64,000 nt of DNA, from the NCBI GenBank assembly GCA_028023455.1, contig JAQFVV010000027.1, positions 8,365,845-8,429,844 of the forward strand, given 5' to 3'. Shown piece after piece: positions 1 to 12,155 of this stretch (its first letter is position 1; the number at the start of each line of letters is the position of its first letter). The position numbers and the translations under genes were made by a program. The DNA comes from Epiperipatus broadwayi. Taxonomy: Eukaryota; Onychophora; Udeonychophora; Euonychophora; Peripatidae. The notes beneath the pieces are model-generated. The model made no database searches, had not been told where the DNA came from, and saw only the letters and a program-made list of their open reading frames with translations.

Positions 1-2060
1 ATGTAATAACGGAAAATTTAACCCATTAATTAAAAATTTTGAAATATATTCGTTGATCTTTCGATTTTTTTAATTAATTAAAACAAATAACAAAAATTAT
101 TTTTTTTAAATATATATATGTAATTTAAAAAAATGAATATATATTTAATTTTTTTTCTTTTCTTTGAATACCAATATCGATTATTCATTCGTTTAGAATA
201 TATCTTAAAGAGATTATCGGCTTTGGCTGATGTCTGGTGTCAAACAAAGACTTCACTTTTATTGATCAATAACTCATTCATCTTGCATATTTAATTAATT
301 TTTAAAAATTGTTTTTCTGTAGATGTAGATATCCCTTACCTGGGCGTATGTAGTAGATCCCTGCTTTAATTTGTTTACGACTTAGTTAAAGAATAAATAA
401 CCGTTCTCTTATCCAGAAATAAACTTATATTAACTAAACGGTTGTTAATCAGACAATAAACAGACGGAGGGGGTAGATGAGGCCAAATAGACTGTAAGTA
501 GACGTGGGCATGCAGCTAGCAAGCAAGTACTGTGTGAAGAATAATAAAAAGATAGAAGTGAATGCGAAGTTAATAGTTAGATAGGAAGGTAGAATCGAAA
601 AGCCCTCATGCAAAAATAAATCTAGTGCCTTGTATTTATTGATATTACCATTAATAAATACATTTTTGATAGAAAAGGAAGCTTGATTAGGAATATGTGG
701 GGAAAAATATCTAAACTGATTTGAACTGAAACTTTATAAATTATTATATGGAACGGAGATTATTTTCGCAATGAAAGTTTTGGACGAACATTTTTTTGTT
801 TTCGCAATGGTTCTTCATAGTTATAATATATTCAAATATTCTTCTTAACGTTTTTAATATATATATTAAATTTTATACTGCATGCAGACAATGTTATTTC
901 GATTTTTTTTTTTTTTTTACATATTTGATTCGTAATTAATAACTAGCAATTATATTATTTGAAATATGCCCCCTCCCCCATCTCTTTACTAAATTCGTCC
1001 GTCATCGCAATGTTTTGCTAGGTTACTAAATATTTTATACACAATCAATATAATAAGTCAATTAAAAATATTTAAATACTAAGAATGAAGATTTAGGGGA
1101 GGGGGGAGTTGTTATTTTAAATTATAAAAATAGAATTTCTGCTTTTAACCGATAGATACATTTCTGAAAGACAGTTCTCTGGTCGAGTCTTTATTTTAAA
1201 AATACTTTCCCTGTAACTCGATACTGTTGAAAAACTAACATTTAACTACGAAAGGTTACCAGGGAAGAACAAACTTTTAAAACAAACAGACCTAAATCCC
1301 TTTTCTAATGGAAATTAATCCAAACGATCCCCACTGACAATATCTATATATTATATCTCTTCACAGTAACTTGTGATTTCTAATAAATTAGTAATGTAAT
1401 AAATAATCGAATGGTTCGTAAGCAGTTGGAGCATCGCAAGTCAGAGAACTGGGTTACCTCGAATTCCACCGTCTGCCATTCTACTATTAAACCAAATCAC
1501 ACAGTACAATGAATTAAGTAATTTTTTATAATGTCTGTATACAATTAAATTAGTTGAATGTCTTAATTGTATAGAAATGTCATGAATTCCGGCACTCAAT
1601 AATATAAAAGCACTAGGAAAAACGCATTCAAGGATGGAGATTCTAAAAATATAATAATATAAAACTAATCAATACAATTGTCAACTCCCTGGATGCTATG
1701 CTAGTGAATCTACTATTATGAAAATGAATTGGACATTTGGAATGAATAGACTCCCAAAAGCAGTTTTCTTTATCCTACTCTAAGGTTGCATTGTGGGAGA
1801 GGCGAACCCTATTAGAAAGACTTTCTCAAAGACATTAAAGAAATGTTATGGTCAAGATGGATTGTAGTGGAAAGATATAGAAATCTTTCAAAAGAAAAAA
1901 ATCACTGCAAAAGAAGTTAAAAAGACACATCATAAAGAGATCAGCATGTAATTATGTAGACCATATTGATGATTCATGATGGATTTGTATAGTCATTACA
2001 AAGCTCATTTTTAACTTTTTGATTTCTTTATCTTTCTAACTTTGTCTTTTACTTTTTCTG
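1..2060. other. No gene recognised; AT-rich flank
   Basis: No frame with protein-like composition is visible. A splice-donor-like string on the minus strand (CCCAG|GTAAGG, around 340-334) and an acceptor-like polypyrimidine-AG on the plus strand (311-322) lie close together, so a non-coding exon cannot be excluded. The stretch 1420-1480 has weak A-box and B-box resemblance to a tRNA-derived SINE. Confidence 0.4.
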
Positions 2061-2068
2061 GACTTGCT

Positions 2069-2340
2069 AATGGAGTAGTTGCTAATGATCAGTCTGTTTC
2101 TTTGAAAGTCACAAAGTCGTGAAATATTCAGAAGCTAAAGTGTACAAATGAAATATTGTTTCTCTGGAGTCAGTTGTATAAGAGGTCATATAATGTTCAG
2201 GAAGATAAAGTACTTAAATGGAATGGTTGCCAAAGAACTGTTTGTTTCTCTGGATTCAATTGTTCAAGAAGTCAAACTAAAGTATGCAAATGGAATGTTT
2301 GCTAATGAACAGTTTGCTTCTCTGATGTAAGTTTGTCAAA
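2069..2340 (+). repeat. Minisatellite, 70-72 bp unit, about 4 copies
   Basis: The motif around CTAAAGTNYNCAAATGGAAT recurs at about 2136, 2206 and 2278, giving a 70- to 72-bp period, and a further partial unit precedes it. Each unit carries a TTTSTTTCTCTGG-like segment. Because the period is not a multiple of three throughout, the 60-residue frame over it is probably not a real protein. Confidence 0.75.
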
Positions 2341-3350
2341 TGGTAATATAACATTTGGACACCAAAGTACATAATCTGTTCATGAGAAATCTATTACTAA
2401 CCAATATAATTGAGTTTTTTTTCTTTCCTCAGCCAGTAATATGCTTTTGTGAAAGTAAAAACAAGTGTAAATACAGTCATTGTGATAGGAATTCTATAGG
2501 ATTTCAAATTAATCTCATTGACAAAAAGATTTTGGAAATAATTAGATTTGTGGATAACAACAACACATTATTTTCTTTCATAATGACAAGAATATAAATG
2601 CTTCAACTAGTTAATAAAACTTAACAGAAATGTTTGAAGAGGCCCCTGCCCTATTTTTCAAAAATGCTAAATGACTTTACTTTGATATTTGTTTAATTAT
2701 ATAAACAGCTGCACAAATATTGCTAGCATTCATACATCTTTAATATGCCTCAATAAATTTTGGCAACTTTTGTTTTTGATTAGAATATAATTTATAAATA
2801 AAAAAATTAATACAATTACATTTTAAGTTTTGATTTAATCTACACGCATTAAAGAACAAAAATCCATCCTAATCCTTCACTCAAACTATCAATGCAAGAA
2901 ACATTCCAGCTAGCAGCGTTTAAATCTAAAACTTGGAGTAATTAAAAATTTAAGCCATTATCATATTAGGAGCGTAAAGATGGTTGTAGAATGGGCAAAA
3001 ATATGCTCCTCAATGAGAAAGGCTAAGTGCTAGAAATCAGTCCAAAGCAGGACCATACTTACACTTTGTGAGTTTGCAGTATTATTAAATTGGGAGGTGC
3101 CTCGATTGTAATAAAATTTGTAAAATTTGAAAACTCTTTGACCAAATTTAACTTTCACATCTTCAGCCCAAGCCCCTGGGAATAAATCATAGTTTGACAC
3201 TCATTCAATAACCATGAATTATTTATGCATTTCCAAGTGATGCTAATGTAAGATGATTTAATATTTATCAAAATATTTTTAGTCACTCATTAATTCAATC
3301 TCCCAATTGATCATTATTTTTTGACAATTTATCACATTTCTAAAGATTGA
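2341..3350. other. No gene recognised
   Basis: AT-rich sequence without a protein-like frame. An 80-residue open frame at 2355-2597 is dominated by F, I, N and K codons, as expected by chance in such DNA. Confidence 0.4.
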
Positions 3351-3354
3351 TCAC

Positions 3355-3915
3355 CATAAATTAGAAGTTAATAACTACAAATATTTTGGTTAGAGTATTA
3401 TAACAGTTACCAGTTCTTACATATGGATTTATGACCTTTAAACTTACATAAGAGCAAAACAGAGATCTCAAACCACTCAATGATATAAGGAAGAATGAGC
3501 CTCAGTTTGAAAAGAATGTTTTTGTAGATATATTTCATCATTTCTTACATATGGATCTGATCAGTACAGAAATTTTGACTACTCATCAAAATATGAAAAG
3601 ATCTATTTTGGAAGTGACAAGAAGGGATTGAATGTAATATACTTAATGAGAAAACTAAAGGGATATCACTGACATTATTGAAAGAATTAAGAGATTGAAT
3701 TGGAACTGGATTGGACATAATGATAGAAGAAATGGTAATAAATAGATAGTTAAAGCCTTAAATCAGATTCCAATTCTGTTTGAAAGACCTATAACGAGAT
3801 CTTGTGTGAGATGATTTGGATGAAATAAGCAAGTTTGCTGATGGGATGTGGAAATGTTATGAAACTGAATTAAATTTGGAGATACCATTCTGTAATGGAC
3901 TGGTAATATATATGT
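3355..3915 (+). mobile_element. RTE-like LINE 3' fragment, decayed
   Basis: The plus strand aligns by eye with the 3' third of the two longer RTE-like LINEs in this window (20.5-24.8 and 44.4-47.5 kb, both minus). Recognisable pieces are the EVNNYKYFG-like motif near 3365-3395, the block reading roughly RLNWNWIGHNDRRNGN near 3690-3735, and the terminal segment ending in TGTAATGGACTGGTAAT. Several frames and stops interrupt it, so it is a dead 5'-truncated copy. Confidence 0.7.
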
Positions 3916-4854
3916 ATATAATTTGTTAATTTACTTATTAACAGGTGAAAATAAAATGGATTGCTGCTTAAATAATCAGACATCAAGCATAATATCCAGA
4001 TTCTTAGTTTTAGATAGTAAAAATATTTCAGATATGGATCTTGAAGTTCATTCTGATTTTGTGATTGTTGATATGCTAATCACTGAACTACAAAACAGAT
4101 AGTGCCTCCCTAATATGAGGAGAAATTCTCATTTCAACAAACCACCTCTCAACTAAAAAAAAATTTCTATCTTTATATAATTTTTTCATATTCAATTTCG
4201 TATTTTCCATATGATATAGAGTAATTTTTCCTTAAACATTCAGAAGTTTTTGAGCAACATTTATATCAGTCATAAACATTCCTTCTCTCCGAACTCTTTA
4301 CATGTCCTAACAAGTTCATCTACTTCCCATTATCCCACTTCAATGAAAACTGTTTTGATAGTTTTACTATCCTGTCTTCATATTCCCCAATTCTATTGTA
4401 AAAAATAAATAAAATCATAAAATTTTGACCTCCTTCAATCCCTTTAAATTTAATTTCCCCAACCCCCCATAAATTTATCCTAATCATCTTTCAATATTCT
4501 ACACTCCAAAATTAAGTATTCAATACTCGTATCTTCCATTTCCATGCAAACTACATTTACAATCCATTTATAGATGACCTTTGAGCCATCTAGAGTCCTT
4601 TGAGTAAATTAATTCTTAAATAATTGACTGTGAGTAAAGATAGAGATCAGTTTAAAAATTATTATACAAAAATAGCTTTGGGAAGTTTGTAAGTTTTAGA
4701 CCTTTTAACATTAAACCATCCTTAAATGAATAAGTATAGATCCTCCATCTTCAAATATGTGTAAATAGTCTGTTTCTAAATTTTTTAGTGATGAATGAAA
4801 TAATATTCAGTTTTGTTACTAATATCTTAATATTTATTAAAATAATTGAATGTT
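3916..4854. other. No gene recognised
   Basis: AT-rich, with pyrimidine-rich patches around 4260-4560. Nothing protein-like or clearly repetitive was seen. Confidence 0.35.
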
Positions 4855-5000
4855 TTTATTGCTCAGGAGTTTGTAAGAAGTTTGGGTGTCAAAAATATCA
4901 GGATTGGAATCGATCTGAAAACTTATGCTTTAGACTCGGACATTCCATTACTGCATTAATCCACACAAGAATTAGTATTTATTGTAGAAATCTTAAATAA
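4855..5000 (-). mobile_element. tRNA-derived SINE fragment (family G)
   Basis: A stretch starting TTTTATTGCTCAGGAGTTTG and ending in an A-box-like ACTGCATTAATCC recurs near 26.4, 41.9, 48.8 and 49.3 kb. Read on the minus strand, these copies resemble a degenerate tRNA with an A-box-like TGGTGCAGTG and a B-box-like GGAACTCAAGATCC, best seen in the 49.3-kb copy. This copy is old. Confidence 0.4.
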
Positions 5001-5295
5001 TGTTCAGTAGTATGCTTGTGCTAGGTCCAGAAAAGGTAATTTAATAGACTATTCAATTAGGAAAAGAGAAGATAAAACCACTAAAAAATAATTTTCAAAA
5101 TTTGCTTTATTAATTATATGATTGAAATATCCTTGTTTTTACTTCACCTTTGAGTGGTAAGTTTTAAATTGCACTTTACGCAAAAAAGAATTATAAGGCT
5201 TAGAGCTTTCAGAGCACTTAGGTCTCCATATTATAGCCTAATATTGTTCTCAAATTGAGATTGGTAGACTACACCATATTAAAAGGGATAGACTG

Positions 5296-5540
5296 ACTAC
5301 CTCTGATGACAATGATTGTTATTGTTTGATTGCAGTTTTCTCTTGTCTAGTTATTTTACCTGATGATGATCAGTGTTATGACTTGATGGCATTTTTCTGT
5401 TGCCTAGTTACTCCATGTGATGATGATGATCAATGTTATTGCTTGATTATATGTTTTTGTTGCCTTGTTACTCTACCTGACGATGATGATAAATGTTATT
5501 GCTTGATTGTAGTTTTCTGTTGTCTAGTTACTCATCTAGT
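5296..5540 (+). repeat. Minisatellite, 60 bp unit, about 4 copies
   Basis: Segments with GTTATTGCTTGATT recur at about 5318, 5375, 5435 and 5495, a 57- to 60-bp period. Each unit carries a GATGATGAT run and a TTTTCTGTTGYCTAGTTACT run. Because 60 is divisible by three, the plus frame stays open and encodes 20-residue units with an acidic DDDD stretch followed by QCYCL and a hydrophobic FCCLVT segment. No start, splice or promoter context supports a gene, so I call it a repeat rather than a CDS. Confidence 0.8.
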
Positions 5541-5584
5541 TTTAGACAGAAAATTCAACATATATGCACAATGTATCCTAGTAA

Positions 5585-6100
5585 CTCTATGACTGGTGAT
5601 TGTTTTTCTCTCCAAGCTGCCTGCAACCCATCTCTGAACCAGTGCATGTATTATGGAGCTACATATGTTAGATATTCACTACAAAAATAATAAGTTCATA
5701 GCATGTCAGGGGTGCAAGTTATGTCATGAAATATGACGTTTCGTAACTTAATCCACTATAGAAAAACTCACTAACATTAAATTTTGAATCAAATTGGGAA
5801 AAATTATTTTTAAAACATTTGAAGTGATTCAAAACTAAATAAATCAGTGAAACTACGAGTTGCAATAATGTTTTCAAGTTGTTTGCGAGATTGTGAGATT
5901 TTGTCATGGCAGGGAGAGCATTTAGAATTATCTACGAAAGTATAAAACACACTATGTTCGTTACTCATGATCCAAGAAGATTAATACCTCAAAATTTTTG
6001 TGGTGAATAACTAAACTATGTTTATATAAAACATATATGGATTCAAAGATGGCATTCCAAGCAGCTTGGAGAGAAAATCAGTCATTATTTTACTGTTATA
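5585..6100. mobile_element. Non-autonomous terminal-inverted-repeat element (family H, copy 1)
   Basis: The left end (TTTTTCTCTCCAAGCTGCCTG) reappears inverted at the right end (CAAGCAGCTTGGAGAGAAAA, about 6058-6078), and the pairing continues through ATCTCTGAACCAGTGCATGT and its partner. Related copies lie at 30.86-31.33 and 50.19-50.70 kb, with a left end at 11.0 kb. Better preserved ends read CAGTGAAAAAGTGACTGG, which recalls hAT-type termini, but I could not confirm an 8-bp target duplication. No transposase frame is present. Confidence 0.6.
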
Positions 6101-6359
6101 CGCTATATATATGTATATACAAATATTTGAAAGTTTTTTATATAAAAATAAAGGTTTTTTTTTATAATGCTATCTAATATCTGCATCTGTAGATCAATTC
6201 CTAGCTTTTGTCTTCATCAATATACGACTAATGCACTTATTCCTCTAGCAACAACCTTTTATTTCTTTCAGTACTATTCACACTAATAATATGAAATTTT
6301 AAAAAACAACAACCATGAATCAGTTTTTATATATTAGAGAGATCTTAATGTATTATCAC

Positions 6360-6640
6360 GAGTGTGCTAATAACTCTAAACAAGCTTTTCGATATGTACT
6401 GCAAGAGAAAGCATTTAAATCTCTATGTAGAATTATCCCATATCCCAGCTAATGGCTCTCATCAGTGAGGCACTAGGACATTCGGACATCTATATGTCAT
6501 CAATCCAGCTATCCAACTTAAATAGCCATATGGGACTGAAACTAATTCAGATACATCATATATTAATAGCCTTAGCAATATAACATTGCCAAAATCTTAA
6601 AAACCAAACTGATGTATGACTTGGTTTCCTTACTATTAAG
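6360..6640. mobile_element. Diverged family C palindromic-element arm
   Basis: The order of segments (AAGCTTTTCGATATGTACTG, ATCAGTGAGGCACTAGGACATTC, CCAGCTATCCAACTTAAATAGCCATATGGGAC in part, CAATATAACATTGCCAAAATC) matches one arm of the 7.6-8.8 kb element at clearly lower identity. It is a single arm without a matching inverted partner, so it is truncated. Confidence 0.6.
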
Positions 6641-7168
6641 AGATCTTTTATGCCAAGTATAGATCTCTTCCATAATTAGGAAGTTTTATAACAACAGCAA
6701 CAACCTTTCTGAAAAATATATAGAAATTGACTAAGTACCAGATCTGTATAATTATGCATGACTTCGTTCAAAACCTTAAAATTGTTTTTTTAATTCCAGG
6801 GGATTACTGAATAGTCCAAGAAGTAAAAGATGGCATCTAATTGTGTAAGTGTATTAATTCCAACTTTGTTTTCTAAGTTCTCAATGTGAAAGCAACAACA
6901 TTGGAGTTATTATAGCAGTTTACTATTTAGTGTATTCAAGTTTACATTAGAGGTCCTTATATTAGTGTGAAGAAACTACTCTTGGGACATATGAGAAAGT
7001 CATGTGACATAGGAATGTTTTTATTTTATTGATAGCCATGGATTTTTCACTTACAAAGCAGATGTCTTGCACTGCATTGGTCAAGAATGCCTGTTACAAT
7101 CAGTTCAGTCCACTTCCATCTTAAACCTTATGATTTTTAAATATTTGATAATTCCTTCCCTTTCTTCA

Positions 7169-7300
7169 ACAAGCATGGAGTATTTTTTTTTCATGTGTCA
7201 TAGCATCGGCCGGGACGTGAACCCGCTAACCCGGGACAATTGCTTGTAAGGCAGCCATGTTGACCTCTCGACCACCAACACTTGACAAGCATGGAGTATT
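7169..7300 (-). mobile_element. tRNA-derived SINE (family E) with 16-bp target duplication
   Basis: The minus strand reads GGTGGTCGAGAGGTCAAC, a class II tRNA-like A-box region, then GCGGGTTCACGTCCCGG, a good RNA polymerase III B box, then CCGATGCTATGACAC and an A-run (T-run at 7183-7191 on the plus strand). The insert of about 100 bp is bracketed by perfect direct repeats of ACAAGCATGGAGTATT at 7169-7184 and 7285-7300. Two further copies are at 50.7 and 51.25 kb. Its internal promoter should drive transcription; mobility would depend on LINE proteins. Confidence 0.85.
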
Positions 7301-7631
7301 CTTAAAGTTATAATATTAAAGGATTACAAATGTCACATTTTTTGGTTTCAATACCCCCCCTCCTCCAACTATTAAAATAGATAGAAGGGAACTTAAAGTG
7401 TCATTTTAGAAATAAAAAAAGTGAGTAAACAATAATGTGTTATTTTCAAATTGCTTTTTATCAGGTCTTCTCACATTTTGACTGGTTGCTAAGCACATGT
7501 AAACCAAGAAAGGAATAGTCTTAAGTTTCTATACTAATGAATGATTATAATTTGGTGGAGTTGAACTAAAAATGCACTGATAAAAACAAAAAATATATAG
7601 GTTGTTATTCTGGAGATATGTGCGATGATAG

Positions 7632-8807
7632 AGTTTTAGATGTGTTATATATATAGAGCTCGCAAATAAGCTCTTAACAAGCTTTGTAGAATATCCCCGA
7701 TCCCAGACCATTTTCTGCTACTGGCTTCCTCAGTGAGGTGCTAGGATATTCAAGCGTTAGATTAAAAATACCAGGACAAGTCCAGCACTTTATCTAATGG
7801 ATACTATTAAGTAGAAAATCTGAAATTTTCAGACATTCATATCTTCCAATCCAGCTATCTAACTTAAGTAGCCATATGGGACCGAACCAAGTTCAGATAC
7901 ACCATATATTAATAACTTTAGCAATATAAAATCACCAAAGCCTTAATAGCAAAAAAAATAAAATTACAAAGAAATCCAGTCATATGTCACATGACCTAAT
8001 TTAACAAGCTTGTATTACAAATGTTATATATAGAGCTCGCAAATAAGCTCTTAACAAGCTTTGCAGAATATCCCCAACCCCAGACTGGTATATGCTACTG
8101 GCTTCCTCAGTGAGGTACTAATTTATTTATGTTAGATAACTGGATTGGAAGACATATGAATGTCTGAAAATTTCAGATTTTTTACTTAATTATTCATTAG
8201 ATTAGTTATTCATTAGACGAAGTGCTGGATTTGTCCTGGTGTTTTTAATATAATGCTTGAATGTCCTAGCACCTCACTGAGGAAGCCAATAGCAAAAACC
8301 ATCTGGGGTTGGGGATATTCTGCAAAGCTTGTTAAGAGCTTATTTTCGAGCTCTATATATAACATTAGTAATATAAGCTTGTTAAATTAGGTCATGTGAC
8401 ATATGACTTGATTTCTTTGTAATTTTATTTTTTGCTATTAAGGCTTTGGTGATTTTATATTGCTAAAGTTATTAATATATGGTGTATCTGAACTTGTTTC
8501 AGTTCCATATGGCTATTTAAGTTTGATAGCTAGATTGGAAGACATTTGTCTGAAAATTTCAGATTTTCTACTTAATAGTATCCATTAGATAAAGTGCTGG
8601 GCTTGTCCTGGTATTTTTAATCTAATGCTCGAATATCCTAGCACCTCACTGAGGAAGCCAGTAGCAGAAAATGGTCTGGGGTCAGGGATATTCTGCAAAG
8701 CTTGTTAAAGAGCTTATTTGCGAGCTCTATATATAACATTTGTAATACAAGTTTGTTAAATTAGGTCATGTGACATATGACTTAATTTTATTGTAGTTTT
8801 AGATGTG
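7632..8807 (+). mobile_element. Family C palindromic element, about 1.15 kb, with 13-bp target duplication
   Basis: The sequence is a long inverted structure. GAGCTCGCAAATAAGCTC (about 7658 and 8038) is mirrored near 8340 and 8715, and CATATGTCACATGACCTAA (about 7981) is mirrored near 8390 and 8765. Each half holds a smaller inverted pair around CCTCAGTGAGG. Direct repeats AGTTTTAGATGTG at 7632-7644 and 8795-8807 flank it exactly, so the inserted unit is 7645-8794. The target was the left terminus of a family D element. There is no coding capacity and no poly(A). Its core (CCTCACTGAGGAAGCC, then GTCTGGGG and GGATATT) is shared with family B. Confidence 0.8.
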
Positions 8808-9310
8808 ATAGAAAATTGGATTATTTCCGTTATCTATCATTAAATGTCGAATGTCTAGAAAATTTTAAACTTTATTTAAGCTTCTCCAAATACAAGCAAC
8901 TTGTTAATAATAACACACAAATAGCCAAAACAGTTTAATTCTTCTTCAGGTGTTGATCTGACCAATCACAATGCTATCATAAGAGTTGAACTTACAGCTT
9001 TAGATTCTTGAATATTGAATTTGATATTCAAGAGTCTAAAGATGTAAGTTTGTCCCAGCCATTTAAGAATTTAACGGTGTAATTTTGATTCCTATGCTAG
9101 CATTACAAGTGGTCAGGCCAGCAACACCTGAAGAAGAGCTGAAAATAATACCCCTTGAAGCATTGTCAAACCTACTAACAATGTTGTCTATTTGTGTGTT
9201 AATACTAACAATTGTTTGTATTTTGAAAAGTTTAAAGAAAGTTTAAAATTTTCTAGACATTCAATATTTAATGATAGCTGATTGAAATGGTCCAGCATAT
9301 TATCACATAC
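8801..9310. mobile_element. Family D palindromic element (copy 1) with two opposed tRNA-like units
   Basis: The left end (ATTATTTCCGTTATCTATCA, then AATGTCGAATGTCTAGAAAA) is mirrored at 9240-9300. Inside, CTTCTTCAGGTGTTG near 8942 opposes CACCTGAAGAAGAGC near 9125. Between them an inverted pair, AGATTCTTGAATATTGAA and its complement, marks the two tRNA-like halves (about 8990-9045). Other copies are at 31.5, 43.3 and 44.0 kb. A family C element has jumped into its left terminus. Confidence 0.7.
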
Positions 9311-9554
9311 AGGTTATCATCTTTTAACACTGTAATATAATATTATAAATACCTTTAAAAATAAATTAATATTTTATTAATAATTATCAATAAATAATAT
9401 CCTCCTGTCTTTTCCAAAGTGGTTCGTTAATTTTAATTTATAAAATTCTTTATTCACTTTGTCTTTTTAAAATTTGGTTTATTATGTGAACCATATATTA
9501 AACCCACTAAAACCACATGTTATTACAATTTTCTCCTTACATAAACTGTCAATG

Positions 9555-9855
9555 TCATTAGCAAACTCTCCATACATTAGTGCTACCCAGTGCAAGCCTT
9601 AATAATCAATGGATGCTAGAAAGTTTGTGTATAAAATCCCTATCTAGTGCCTACTGAGATCTAGTGCTTACTGAGAACTAGGTGCAGTCTTCTCAGATCC
9701 AAAGCTCCTTACTGATGAAAGCCACAAGCTGGAGACTAATTTCTGTGGATATTGGATGAGGCATTAAATAGGAATTTTATGCACAAAACCTTTCACCCAT
9801 TGATTACTAAAGCTTGCACCGGATGGCATACCATATGGAGAGTTTGTTACCATTG
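9555..9855. mobile_element. Family B palindromic element (copy 1)
   Basis: The left arm begins GCAAACTCTCCATACATTAG and includes TAATCAATGGATGCTAG; the right arm carries the complement (CATTGATTACTAAAGCTTGC and CATATGGAGAGTTTG). The centre is AGATCCAAAGCTCCTTACTG. It matches the better preserved copies at 38.2 and 46.6 kb with moderate divergence. Confidence 0.75.
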
Positions 9856-10226
9856 AATGTTTGGGGTTGTTTTTACACTTTTATGAATATTGTATTATAA
9901 TATAAACTTATTTCTATGTTTCAACCATCTTTTACGGTCATTTTCAAAGATTATTCCTATAAAGTAAATATATAATACACATAATACTTTATTTTATAAT
10001 ACTTGTAAAATTATATATTCTGTAGGATGATCTTTAAAAATGATTACAAAAGATGTTTAAAGCATGGATGAGTGAGACTATAATATAATGTAATATTCAT
10101 AAGAAGGTAATAAAAAACAAATGGTCATATAATAAAACAAGATTTAAAAATAAAAAATGAATGGAGAATTTTATGGATATATTTTTTATAATATATGTAA
10201 AATAATGTTGTAATAAATCATATGTA

Positions 10227-10345
10227 GAAGTGGCAAACTCTCCATACAGTAGTGCCGCCGAATGCAAACCATAACAATCAATCCATGAACTATTATGGCT
10301 TGCACTAGTTGGCGCTGCTGTACAGAGATTTTGCCACTAGCATTG
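10227..10345. mobile_element. Short family B derivative (copy 2), tips only
   Basis: TAGAAGTGGCAAACTCTCC at the left is mirrored by AGAGATTTTGCCACTA at the right, with CAATCAATCCATG near the centre. It keeps about 55 bp of each arm and has lost the central core. A GTGATTGTGTGACATTATG tail follows on the right, like the asymmetric 3' tail of fuller copies. Confidence 0.65.
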
Positions 10346-11008
10346 GAAATGGTGATTGTGTGACATTATGTGTTACAAGAAAGTGACCCCATTAATAAGC
10401 ATTCTGAATGAATATGGTCCTTCTAACTTATAAAAATATATATTAACTTAAAAGTCTATATATAAAGACAAAAAAATAATAGAATATTAAAGATGAGATT
10501 TGCTATGACTATATAAACCAATTCAAAAACCCATCCACATAAATCCCATGTTGATTCTTTAGTCTGTTTATTTGATTTCTTATGATGATTTCTTTCAATT
10601 TCTTCTACGGTGAACTTTCTATTTTGAAGTATTCCAACATTTTATCTAATTGTAACTCTTCATTGTATTCTAGTTTCAATCATATCTTTTTAATAGAGAC
10701 CATCAGTGTTATACTTTTTTAGAATGTCCTTTGATAAAATCTTCATAATATAAATAAGGTATTTTCTTCTGACCCATTTTTTTTTTAAGAAATCAATTTC
10801 AGTACATTCATTCCAGATGTCTGTTTCAATAAAAATGTGATTCTATAATGGCAGAATATCTTACATGTAGCAAGAGGAAAGAATGCACTGGTCAGTCTTA
10901 CGATCTTCGTTGTATTTTAAGAGTCATACCAAACATCCCAAAAATTAAATCTTTCTAAAACTTTTATGTTACTTCAATAAGATGTCCAGATCTTCCAATC
11001 ATGTGCTC

Positions 11009-11225
11009 CAGTAAAAAAGTGCCTAGTTCTCTCTTCAAGCTGTTTGCAGTGCCACCTGAAAATTAATACATGTATTATATAGCAACATAATTTAATTATT
11101 TGTCATAAAAAAATTTAAAATGCTAACATATCTGGATCACAAGTTATGATATGAAATGTAGCAGAGTATTTTGTACTTTAACATATTAAATCAGATGATG
11201 AAAGTAATCCAAGATATTTCTACAA
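11009..11225. mobile_element. Family H left end (copy 4), truncated
   Basis: CAGTAAAAAAGTGCCTAG then TTCTCTCTTCAAGCTG matches the inverted-repeat tip of family H, followed by the body segment ATGCTAACATATCTGGATCAC and TATGATATGAAATG. No matching right tip was seen. Confidence 0.5.
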
Positions 11226-11533
11226 ATATATAGGACAGATGTTTTTAACATGTATACACATGTCTATGAAACAATTAAATTAAATTTTTTTTATATACAC
11301 GTTATGATGTGAACAAAAATAATTAGCAAAAAATAAAAATCTGTTATGAAATAAACGGTAGTAATAAATTAAGATATGTATATATCACAATTAAGTTTAG
11401 ATATTAATGTAGATACATATTGGAGTACTTCCATCATTTAGTTGATTTTTTAAAAAATTCAAACCTTAGTAATACCTTTCCAAATACTATACATTCACTT
11501 GTTTATTAATAGCATGATTAGTATAGAACATGG

Positions 11534-11777
11534 CATTTTGGGTGATTAAGCCAATAAACATCACATGATCACTAAGACCTAGGCACAGTCCTCTCAGATC
11601 CAAGACTCCTCACTGACGAAGATCACAAGCCAGAAACTAGTCTGGGGATATTGGATGAGTAGGCATTAGATGGGGATTTTATGCACAAGCCCCCCTGGAT
11701 TCATTGATTACTCTGGCTTGCACTGAGTGACAATATATATAGAGATAGTTTTGCCTGTTTTAATAACATTTTGGGTG
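11534..11777 (-). mobile_element. Family B palindromic element (copy 3) with 11-bp target duplication
   Basis: CATTTTGGGTG occurs at 11534-11544 and 11767-11777, bracketing an insert that starts with AAACATCACATGATCAC and ends GTTTTGCCTGTTTTAATAA. Only one arm plus the centre (CAGATCCAAGACTCCTCACTG) is present, so this copy does not fold fully. By analogy with copies 6 and 8 its 5' end is on the right and its tail on the left. Confidence 0.75.
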
Positions 11778-12155
11778 CTGTTCTCCTTCTGATATAAAAT
11801 AAATTCTGTGTATCTTTGTCACAATAGCTTAGTTGATTAAAGCATCATCTGTAATTCATTATTCACTAATCTAAATAAGTTTGATTTCTATATTATACCA
11901 TTATTGGTCAGTCAGGAGAGAAGAACCTATTACCCCTCATAATGTTGTGCCAACTTGAGTATTAGGTAATACTTGAATGTATTTAGAAATGTATAAGCAA
12001 AGTTTGATTTTTTCTGATAATTTAATTTTGATGGTGGCAATAGTCCAACATGCAACTACATATAAAACTCATCAGTACAGACTTTCAGACAAAATACCTT
12101 TCCAAATACTATACATTCACTTGTTTATTAATAGCATGATTAGTATAGAAGATGG

